From Mycoplasmatota bacterium (GTDB lineage Bacteria; Bacillota_I; Bacilli_A; RF39; UBA660): a stretch of DNA of 5,065 nucleotides. Position 1 is the stretch's first letter, and each line of letters begins with the position of its first letter. The translations under genes and the position numbers were made by a program. Of this stretch, positions 1 to 5,065 are shown piece after piece. The DNA lies in NCBI GenBank assembly GCA_012840755.1, contig DUWA01000145.1, positions 1 to 5,065 on the forward strand, written 5' to 3'. A model generated the notes under the pieces. It was not told the DNA's origin, did no database searches, and worked only from the letters and a program-made list of their open reading frames with translations.

Positions 1-16
1 ATAATTTAAAGTTAAT

Positions 17-41
17 AAAAAAGGATATTAATTATCCTTTT
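17..41 (-). terminator. Rho-independent terminator of tig
   Basis: On the minus strand a perfect 9-bp stem, AAAAGGATA (41-33) with TATCCTTTT (27-19), closes a 5-base loop. It runs into a tract of six T (22-17). The tig stop codon (34-32) lies across the end of the 5' arm and the loop, so the arm also encodes the last residues of the protein. The stem is A/T-rich with only two G-C pairs, but the shape is canonical. Confidence 0.85.
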
Positions 42-1288
42 AATACATCAATAGCTCTTCTCATTTGAAGATCATATTTAATCATTTCTATACCACCAAA
101 CGCTTTTAAAAATTCTTCTTTTTCCATTTGGTATTTAGCAGCTAATGTATCAGTTTCTTTATCTGCTTCCTCTTCGGTAATAATGATTTTTTCCTCTTTT
201 GCTATAGCTTCAAGTAAAAATCTGTATTTTACTCTTTTAGTTGCTTCAACTCTCATTTGTTCTTTTAATTGTTCTTCACTAGAATTAGTAAACTGATAAA
301 ATTGTTCTAATGTTAAACCTTGCATTTTTAGATTATCTTCATATTGATGAATCATTCTATGTATTTCTTCTTCTATTATTACTTCAGGGATTTCTACTTC
401 CATATTAGCGCTAGCAGCTTCAAGTAATGCATCAATATATTTGTTTTCGTTATCCATTTCTTTTCTAGCTTTAATGTTTTCTTTAATCTGTGCTGCTAAC
501 TCCTCTTTAGTAGTAATTCCTTCCATACCTAAATCTTCAAAAAAGTCTTCATTAATCTCAGGAATTACAACTTGTTTAATTTCATTAATTTTTACTTTAA
601 AAACAACAGGTTTTCCTTTTAGTTCTTCACTATGATATTCTTCTGGAAAAGTTACATTTATTTCTTTTTCTTCCCCTTTAGCCATACCAATTAATTGTTC
701 CTCAAAACCAGGAATAAATGTATTACTTCCTATTTTAAGAGAATAGTTTTCTGCTTTTCCGCCTTCAAATGCAACTCCATCTAAAAAACCTTCAAAATCA
801 ATAATAGCTATATCGTTTTCTTCAACAAGCCCTTCTTCCTTTGTTACATTTTCAGCATATCTTGACCTCATTTGTTCGATAGTCTCTTCTACCTCTTCTT
901 CAGTTATTGTAACTTCTTCTTTTTTCACTTTTAAGCCTTTATATTTTCCTAGTTTAACTTCTGGTTTTAATGTTAAAGTAAACATAAATTCAACACCATT
1001 TTCATCTATTTTTTTTATTTTTACTTCTGGTTGAGCAATTATTTCTAATTCCTTATTTTCCTCAATCATTTTTGTATAGGCTTTGTCTAAACATATTTCA
1101 CTTGCATCCATATATAGAGATTCTTTGCCATATTTTTTTATAAATACTTCTTTTGGAGCTTTTCCAGGCCTAAAACCATCAATTTTAGCTTTTTTGTTAG
1201 CTTTTGTAAAAGCCTCATCTAATGCTTTTTCCCATTCTGTTCCTTCTATCTTAATATTTATTTCTTTAATATTTTTATTATTTTCCAT
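32..1288 (-). CDS. tig: Trigger factor, ribosome-associated chaperone and peptidyl-prolyl isomerase
   Basis: Trigger factor docks beside the ribosome exit tunnel and shields nascent chains in the cytoplasm. At 418 residues it matches the family's usual length (about 420-435). The N-terminal ribosome-binding domain (about residues 1-115) carries the signature loop GFRPGKAP at 38-45, which contacts the ribosome. An FKBP-type isomerase domain follows at about 155-240 (IDFEGFLDG at 163-171, IPGFEEQLIGM at 192-202, FPEEY at 214-218). The rest, about 250-418, is the charged helical C-terminal substrate cradle. The N-terminus is about five residues shorter ahead of the signature than I recall for Bacillus, but the ATG is well supported: AGGAGG (1300-1295) stands six bases upstream. 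The gene has its own promoter and terminator, so it is probably monocistronic although it lies behind greA. In many bacteria clpX or clpP follows tig; that position is outside the window. Confidence 0.97.
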   Translation of the reverse strand: MENNKNIKEINIKIEGTEWEKALDEAFTKANKKAKIDGFRPGKAPKEVFIKKYGKESLYMDASEICLDKAYTKMIEENKELEIIAQPEVKIKKIDENGVEFMFTLTLKPEVKLGKYKGLKVKKEEVTITEEEVEETIEQMRSRYAENVTKEEGLVEENDIAIIDFEGFLDGVAFEGGKAENYSLKIGSNTFIPGFEEQLIGMAKGEEKEINVTFPEEYHSEELKGKPVVFKVKINEIKQVVIPEINEDFFEDLGMEGITTKEELAAQIKENIKARKEMDNENKYIDALLEAASANMEVEIPEVIIEEEIHRMIHQYEDNLKMQGLTLEQFYQFTNSSEEQLKEQMRVEATKRVKYRFLLEAIAKEEKIIITEEEADKETDTLAAKYQMEKEEFLKAFGGIEMIKYDLQMRRAIDVLKG

Positions 1289-1294
1289 ACATAT

Positions 1295-1342
1295 CCTCCT
1301 ATATCACATAATAAGTATATACTACTTATATTTATTTTTCAA
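1295..1342 (-). promoter_or_regulatory. Sigma-A-type promoter and RBS of tig
   Basis: On the minus strand TTGAAA (1342-1337) and TATACT (1319-1314) are separated by exactly 17 bases, five of six matches to each consensus box. Transcription would start near 1307, leaving a leader of about 20 bases that holds AGGAGG (1300-1295). The -10 box lies inside a 10-bp perfect palindrome, AGTATATACT (1314-1323), and beneath inverted 7-bp arms ATAAGTA (1311-1317) and TACTTAT (1323-1329). This could be an operator or a by-product of AT-rich promoter sequence. Confidence 0.75.
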
Positions 1343-1351
1343 GTAATTTTT

Positions 1352-1377
1352 AAAAAAACACTTATTATAAAGTGTTT
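1352..1377 (-). terminator. Rho-independent terminator of greA
   Basis: On the minus strand an 8-bp perfect stem, AAACACTT (1377-1370) with AAGTGTTT (1363-1356), closes the 6-base loop TATAAT. With the T's of the stem base it gives an unbroken run of seven T (1358-1352). The greA stop codon TAA (1378-1376) enters the 5' arm. Only nine bases separate this element from the -35 box of tig, so greA and tig look like separate transcription units packed end to end. Confidence 0.85.
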
Positions 1378-1846
1378 AAAAAATCTCAAGAATTTTTACA
1401 TTATACTGCCCGTTTGGACTTTCAACTGTAACAATACTATCTACTTTTAATCCTAATATTGCTTTTGCAATTGGTGATTCGTTTGAAATTTTATTTGAAA
1501 AAGGATCTGCTTCTTTACTACCCACAATTGTATAAACTTCTACTTCATTATCTTCAACATATTGTATTTTAACATTTGACCCTATTACTACCTTGTCTGT
1601 TTTTACTTCTTTAATTACTACGGCTCTATCAATTAAAATCTCTAATTCCTGAATTTTTCCTTCTACAACTGCTTGTTCTGTTCTAGCAGCATCATATTCA
1701 GCATTTTCACTTAAATCGCCTAACGCACGAGCATCTTTTAAAGCATTTATTATTTCTGGTCTACGAACTAATTTTAAGTATTCCAGTTCTTTTTTTATAT
1801 CTTCTAAACCTTGTTCAGTAACATAAAGTTCTTTTTCATTTGCCAT
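1376..1846 (-). CDS. greA: Transcription elongation factor GreA
   Basis: GreA enters the secondary channel of backtracked RNA polymerase and stimulates cleavage of the extruded RNA 3' end, releasing stalled complexes. From ATG 1846 the protein is 156 residues, near the family's usual 157-158. The N-terminal antiparallel coiled coil (about 1-75) carries the tip motif GDLSENAEYDAA (43-54). D44 and E47 are the acidic pair that helps hold catalytic Mg2+ in the polymerase. The C-terminal FKBP-like domain (about 80-156) has the family motifs VGSKEADPF (108-116) and SPIAKAILG (124-132). I chose ATG 1846 because GAGGTGG (1858-1852) lies five bases upstream and the resulting MANEKE start aligns with known GreA N-termini. 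A GTG at 1855 would add three residues but lies within that Shine-Dalgarno site. In Bacillus greA also lies downstream of yrrN-yrrO, so the neighbourhood is ancestral, minus udk. Confidence 0.97.
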   Translation of the reverse strand: MANEKELYVTEQGLEDIKKELEYLKLVRRPEIINALKDARALGDLSENAEYDAARTEQAVVEGKIQELEILIDRAVVIKEVKTDKVVIGSNVKIQYVEDNEVEVYTIVGSKEADPFSNKISNESPIAKAILGLKVDSIVTVESPNGQYNVKILEIF

Positions 1847-1851
1847 ATTTT

Positions 1852-1917
1852 CCACCTCAAATTTTCTCCTATTTGTTAAGTCTACAAAATGATACTATAA
1901 ATAGATATCTTTGTCAA
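1852..1917 (-). promoter_or_regulatory. Sigma-A-type promoter and tandem RBS of greA
   Basis: On the minus strand a perfect -35 box TTGACA (1917-1912) and TATCAT (1894-1889, five of six) are spaced 17 bases apart, predicting a start near 1882. The -35 box begins one base after the stop codon of the upstream U32 gene (1921-1919). No terminator is visible between the two genes, so greA is probably read both from here and by read-through. Two Shine-Dalgarno-like sites follow: AGGAG (1870-1866) and GAGGTGG (1858-1852). The second fits the ATG at 1846. The spacer holds an imperfect inverted repeat (1891-1909) that includes the palindrome AGATATCT (1903-1910). Confidence 0.8.
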
Positions 1918-1918
1918 C

Positions 1919-3130
1919 TTATTTTAATTTTTTCATCATATCATTTTTATATAACTTTTTATCTATTTTTATCTTAACAATCTGTCTAGGATGTCTAACT
2001 ACATCTATAAGATTATTATCAATATCCAATATTTTGTCTATTTGATATTCTATTATATCATTATTCGGTCCAAAAAATTCAACCAAGTCTCCTTTTTTAA
2101 AATAATTACGTTGTTCAATAGTTGCTAGTTTTAATTCATCATCATATTCAAGAACAACACCTAAAAAGTCTTGATTAGATACTTCCATTCTACCATTATA
2201 ATATTGGCAAGTTTCATCATTTATATTATTAAAAAATTGAGGAACCGAATCTCTATTAGCACATTCTCTTAACATTTTCTCATACTTCTCATTATATTCA
2301 TAATTTTCATTAGAGTTATAATATTTATCTATTGCCTTTCTATAAACACCTACAACTGTAGCAATATAGTATATAGATCTCATTCTTCCTTCAATTTTAA
2401 AAGAACTTATTCCCATATCGATCATCTCTTTAATATGTGTTAACATTGATAAATCTTTTGTACAAAAAGTAAAATCCTTTTCTCCTTCAATTGGTTTTAG
2501 ATTTTCACTTAATAATTTAAAATCCCATCGACATACCTGACTACAACCACCGCGATTAGAATCCCTTGCAGTTAAAAAATTTGATAAAACACATCTACCA
2601 CTTATTGATGAGCACATTGCACCATGTATAAATGTCTCTATTTCTATATCTACTTTATTAATAATATCTTCTATTTCTTTTTTAGTTGTTTCTCGCGCTA
2701 AAACAATCCTTGAAACACCTTGTTTTTTCCAAAATTCAACTGCTTCATAATTTAATGTTGATTGTTGAGTGGATAAATGAATTTCTAAATTAGTATTATC
2801 TTTTGCTACCTTAATGATAGCAGGATCACTAACAATAATAGCATCTACACCTATTTTATCTAAAGCTTTTAAATAATCTAATAATTCCTTTGCTTCTTTA
2901 TTATGTAGAACAATATTAACAGTTACATATACTTTTTTCCCTAAACTATGAGCATAAGTTACTCCTTTTTTTATTTCTTTTAGCGTAAAATTAGCCGCAT
3001 TGGCACGAAGTCCGAAGACTGATCCACCTATATAAACAGCATCAGCACCATATAAAAGAGCAATTTTTAATCTTTCTAAATCACCAGCCGGTGCTAAAAG
3101 TTCTGGTTTTTTTATTACTATTTCTTTCAT
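1919..3130 (-). CDS. trhP2: U32-family tRNA uridine-34 hydroxylation protein, YrrO/TrhP2-like
   Basis: The PROSITE-type U32 signature is complete at residues 165-183: E165, F167, G170-A171-M172-C173, G178, C180 and S183 all fit. The family was first annotated as peptidases. Its characterised members (TrhP/YegQ, RlhA, UbiU/UbiV) are Fe-S proteins that hydroxylate tRNA, rRNA or ubiquinone precursors. Cysteines 173, 180, 196 and 223, with C200 nearby, resemble the four-cysteine cluster set of UbiU. Other family marks are LLAPAGD (11-17), a TIM-barrel-like core to about 300, KIEGRMRS (245-252), and a small C-terminal beta domain (about 320-400) ending in the usual RHPRQIVKI stretch (379-387). At 403 residues it is full length. 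Its start overlaps the upstream stop as ATGA, and AAGGTG (3141-3136) lies five bases before the ATG inside the upstream gene, so the two are translationally coupled. In B. subtilis, loss of yrrN, yrrO or both halves wobble 5-methoxyuridine. The function here is inferred from homology and pairing; another hydroxylation substrate remains possible. Confidence 0.88.
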   Translation of the reverse strand: MKEIVIKKPELLAPAGDLERLKIALLYGADAVYIGGSVFGLRANAANFTLKEIKKGVTYAHSLGKKVYVTVNIVLHNKEAKELLDYLKALDKIGVDAIIVSDPAIIKVAKDNTNLEIHLSTQQSTLNYEAVEFWKKQGVSRIVLARETTKKEIEDIINKVDIEIETFIHGAMCSSISGRCVLSNFLTARDSNRGGCSQVCRWDFKLLSENLKPIEGEKDFTFCTKDLSMLTHIKEMIDMGISSFKIEGRMRSIYYIATVVGVYRKAIDKYYNSNENYEYNEKYEKMLRECANRDSVPQFFNNINDETCQYYNGRMEVSNQDFLGVVLEYDDELKLATIEQRNYFKKGDLVEFFGPNNDIIEYQIDKILDIDNNLIDVVRHPRQIVKIKIDKKLYKNDMMKKLK

Positions 3131-3996
3131 TCTTTCACCTTATATATTGTTTCTTTATATAAAAATCCTTTATCTGTATTATTAAACATTTCTTTTATTC
3201 TTATATTATATTCACTAACGTTATTTTTATCAACATTTTTGAAAAGTTTACAAACTTCTATAAACTTTTCAGCTTCTATATTAAAGGAATTAAGTAATAT
3301 ATAGTCAATATTATTTTCATTCATAATCATTGATTCCTCAATTGCATTAATAATATTTGATGAATATACAACAGTCCCATCTTTATTGTCGATAATTGGA
3401 TAAATTTTGTCCTCTTTTTCAATATAATTTATCTTAGACTCATCAATCAATTTAAATTGCCTTTTGTAATTTTTAACAACATGTCTAAGCGAGTTAAACA
3501 TAGGTATATAACCAAATAACTGAACAATTAATTTTGAATTAGTATTGTTTTTAATTTCTAATACTTCATCTAATGTAATTTCACTTGATATTAAAGTATA
3601 TTTAACCCCATATTCATACCAATAATTTATTGTATAGGAATTAGTTGTCATGTGTTCTTGTCCCCAAATTAATTCTATATTTAATCCTAATTTTTCTTTT
3701 AGATTAACTATAGCAATATCATAATATACGATTCCATTTATATTTAAATTATCTAATCTATTTAAGATATATTTTAAATCATCTAATTCATCATTTCTAA
3801 AATTTTTATTTAAAAATACAAATACTTCTTTATTGTGTAAATTAAAAAAAGAAATTGCTTCTTCAATTTCATCGACATTATAATTAAATGGTAAATTTAT
3901 ACTATAACCATCAATACCGATAATAACAGCATCTATATATTTCAATAATTCTAAATTTTTCTCTTTAGTTTTTAATGTTGCAATAATCTTTGTCAT
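3127..3996 (-). CDS. trhP1: Degenerate short U32-family partner, YrrN/TrhP1-like
   Basis: A 289-residue protein lacking the C-terminal beta domain of its neighbour, as expected for YrrN-type proteins (about 300 residues). It aligns by eye with the downstream U32 protein. The segment ending in NYW (124-126) matches NYEAVEFW (127-134) there. The core Q159-L-F-G162 followed by PMF (165-167), S169, R171 and N176-Y177 occupies the place of the HG-x-x-C signature. None of the four Fe-S-type cysteines is present; the only cysteine is C249, near the C-terminus. Asparagine makes up 37 of 289 residues and stretches of the gene fall to about 15% G+C (3781-3840). Both point to AT-driven drift under weaker constraint. 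There is no frameshift or internal stop and the end (GFLYKETIYKVK) is intact, so it is a gene, not a pseudogene. It heads the operon, has a good RBS (GGAG, 4007-4004) and shares the ATGA junction with its partner. A heterodimer like UbiU-UbiV, with this as the non-cluster subunit, is an inference. Confidence 0.78.
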   Translation of the reverse strand: MTKIIATLKTKEKNLELLKYIDAVIIGIDGYSINLPFNYNVDEIEEAISFFNLHNKEVFVFLNKNFRNDELDDLKYILNRLDNLNINGIVYYDIAIVNLKEKLGLNIELIWGQEHMTTNSYTINYWYEYGVKYTLISSEITLDEVLEIKNNTNSKLIVQLFGYIPMFNSLRHVVKNYKRQFKLIDESKINYIEKEDKIYPIIDNKDGTVVYSSNIINAIEESMIMNENNIDYILLNSFNIEAEKFIEVCKLFKNVDKNNVSEYNIRIKEMFNNTDKGFLYKETIYKVKE

Positions 3997-4001
3997 ATAA
4001 T

Positions 4002-4042
4002 CACTCCGCTAGTATTATACCATTTTAAAAATAAAATGTGTA
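4002..4042 (-). promoter_or_regulatory. Extended -10 promoter of the U32 operon with very short leader
   Basis: On the minus strand TGG followed by a perfect TATAAT (4022-4014) makes an extended -10 element. A weaker -35, TACACA (4042-4037, four of six), sits 17 bases upstream, and a run of A/T above it could act as an UP element. A start six to eight bases past the -10 falls at about 4008-4006, on or beside the GGAGTG ribosome site (4007-4002). The leader before ATG 3996 would then be only about 10-12 bases. The 10-bp palindrome AAGATATCTT (4053-4062) lies just upstream of the -35 box. Confidence 0.75.
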
Positions 4043-4087
4043 ATTTTTTAAAAAGATATCTTAAAAACTTAACTAATTAATTATAAT

Positions 4088-4118
4088 AAAAAAAGATTGA
4101 AATTTATCAATTCAATCT
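4088..4118 (-). terminator. Rho-independent terminator of the surface-protein gene
   Basis: On the minus strand an 8-bp stem, AGATTGAA (4118-4111) with TTCAATCT (4101-4094), closes a 9-base loop and runs into seven T (4094-4088). It stands 92 bases past the stop codon at 4211. The intervening 4119-4210 is AT-rich 3' UTR with no ORF, promoter or fold that I can support. It separates the surface-protein gene from the U32 operon promoter that begins at 4042. Confidence 0.8.
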
Positions 4119-4210
4119 CTATTTTATACTAAAATATTATACTTATTTTTTTGTAATCATTCTTATTGTATGTTTTTCTTTGTTATATCATTTATCTATC
4201 ATATTATTAA

Positions 4211-5065
4211 TTATTTTTTTACTTGAATTACTGGTCTAACTAAGGCACCATATTGACCACCCCAACCACTAAGAGTAATTGTTGCCATCATACCCCCTAC
4301 AGATCCATCAGTATTTACAGCAAAGACTAAGTTTGAACCATTAGCTCTGGATCCTCCTTGAGATGTTAATGTTGCAACTTTAAAATCGGGATTAGAATGC
4401 CATGTATATCCTGCATTATATGCACTTAAAGTTTCACTATGGGTAATTATTCTAACATAACCATTATAATTGCTAATTCCATCGGAAAATGACATGTTAA
4501 TTAACCCACCATCTTCTTTTGCTTGAAGTAAAACCGAGTTGCCGTTTAACCAATTTTCTATTGTTTTCTTAATACCAGAAAATTCCCATGAATATACTCT
4601 ATAATGTGAATCAGTATTAGAAAAACAATATAAATGGTACTCAGGTGCATATGATGGACGAGCACAATGCCCCATTTTGTCATCTTTATAAAAACCTTTT
4701 GGTGCATTAGAAGATAATTGAGAAGAACTAAGAACATCCTTAGTAATTAAAGTTACAGATGTACCATTATCATTCATAACATTCCATTGTATTCCTGCAA
4801 AAGTAACAACTTGACCTGGTTGATAAGTTCCACTACCTATTCCTGTATAAGCAGCATTTACAACTATTGTTGTTTGTGCATTTGCACTAGTTCCTGTAGA
4901 CTTTGTTACTGTACATCTTATTACATGTGTTCCTACACCTAACGTACTTGTGTTTGTTACTGTTGTATTTCCATTTGATGTATCAACACAAGTTGTTGAT
5001 GATATTGTTGCGTTTCCGTTTTGACTTATATTAAAGTATGTACTTGATATTACATTACTTGCTCC
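4211..5065 (-). CDS. Surface or secreted protein, Ig-like repeat plus DUF6273-like C-terminal module (5' end missing)
   Basis: The frame is open from the window edge for 284 codons, so the true start lies beyond it. The ATG at 4777 is only residue 97 of the visible part and falls inside a conserved stretch (F-AG-QWNV, 89-96). Residues 1-70 are rich in Thr, Ser and Asn and look like a bacterial Ig-like domain: a cysteine at 26, then LGVGTHVIRCTVT (42-54) with C51, then TTIVV (65-69). After a linker, residues 81-284 resemble DUF6273-type modules of Firmicutes surface proteins: WNV (94-96), NGTSVTLITKDVL (100-112), ENWLNG (170-175), YVRIITHSE (203-211) and a final VRPVIQVKK (276-284). C134 and C147 form a second possible disulfide pair. 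There is no LPXTG motif, C-terminal membrane segment or obvious catalytic site, so anchoring or secretion signals must be at the missing N-terminus, possibly a signal peptide or pilin-like segment. Its terminator marks it as a separate unit from the U32 operon. Ligand and role are unknown. The Ig-like call is firmer than the DUF6273 call. Confidence 0.72.
   Translation of the reverse strand, partial: GASNVISSTYFNISQNGNATISSTTCVDTSNGNTTVTNTSTLGVGTHVIRCTVTKSTGTSANAQTTIVVNAAYTGIGSGTYQPGQVVTFAGIQWNVMNDNGTSVTLITKDVLSSSQLSSNAPKGFYKDDKMGHCARPSYAPEYHLYCFSNTDSHYRVYSWEFSGIKKTIENWLNGNSVLLQAKEDGGLINMSFSDGISNYNGYVRIITHSETLSAYNAGYTWHSNPDFKVATLTSQGGSRANGSNLVFAVNTDGSVGGMMATITLSGWGGQYGALVRPVIQVKK

Noticed and set aside
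441..635. Plus-strand ORF of 64 codons inside tig
   Set aside because: It lies wholly antisense to a well-supported trigger factor gene, and its hydrophobic Ser/Leu/Ile-rich product is what the complement of Lys/Glu-rich codons gives.
1083..1346. Plus-strand ORF of 87 codons spanning the tig start and promoter
   Set aside because: Mostly antisense to the conserved N-terminal domain of tig. The product is a low-complexity hydrophobic shadow that runs into the tig promoter.
1364..1369. TATAAT in the loop of the greA terminator as a -10 box for tig
   Set aside because: The nearest -35-like box, TTGAGA (1389-1384), is only 14 bases away, and a much better promoter with a 17-base spacer lies downstream at 1342-1314.
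1919..3130. Annotation of the U32 protein as a collagenase-like protease
   Set aside because: The U32 peptidase label is historical. The Fe-S-type cysteines and the yrrN-yrrO-greA context point to RNA hydroxylation, and no protease catalytic set is visible.
4136..4141. TATAAT on the minus strand in the 3' UTR of the surface gene as another promoter
   Set aside because: At a 17-base spacing the -35 position reads AAGAAT, a poor match, and a terminator follows within about 50 bases.
4211..4777. A complete 188-residue gene starting at ATG 4777
   Set aside because: The frame stays open to the window edge with clear domain sequence upstream, so this ATG is internal.
32..5065. A CRISPR array, insertion sequence, tRNA/rRNA gene or phage-type system
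   Set aside because: I found no spaced direct repeats, transposase-like ORF, terminal inverted repeats or tRNA-like fold on either strand. The coding space is almost filled by the five genes described.

Overview
The window is AT-rich (the short U32 gene is far poorer in G+C than the rest) and every gene lies on the minus strand. Shine-Dalgarno sites are strong, sigma-A-type promoters are readable, TGA is a stop and tryptophan is TGG. This suggests a low-GC Firmicutes-type bacterium using the standard bacterial code, perhaps an uncultured gut Bacilli/Erysipelotrichia-like lineage. It is not a Mycoplasma-type TGA=Trp organism. The lineage is inferred from gene content and composition only.

Reading along the minus strand from the right edge: (1) 5065-4211 is the 3' part of a surface or secreted protein gene that runs off the window. 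It has an Ig-like repeat followed by a DUF6273-like C-terminal module and ends in a 3' UTR with a terminator at 4118-4088. (2) A promoter at 4042-4014 starts an operon of two U32-family proteins whose reading frames overlap by 4 bases (ATGA): a degenerate YrrN/TrhP1-like protein (3996-3127) and a full YrrO/TrhP2-like protein (3130-1919) with the U32 signature and Fe-S-type cysteines. (3) greA (1846-1376) has its own strong promoter, whose -35 box lies just past the yrrO stop, and a terminator that overlaps its stop codon. (4) tig, trigger factor (1288-32), has its own promoter and also a terminator overlapping its stop codon.

The U32 pair is expected to hydroxylate wobble uridine 34 of tRNA to 5-hydroxyuridine, GreA rescues stalled RNA polymerase, and trigger factor receives nascent chains at the ribosome. 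The block is therefore mostly a gene-expression housekeeping cluster. It resembles the Bacillus yrrM-yrrN-yrrO-udk-greA neighbourhood, but yrrM and udk are not there. I see no mobile element, CRISPR array, RNA gene or clear new system. The least characterised element is the truncated surface protein, and the most biologically interesting is the eroded YrrN-like partner.
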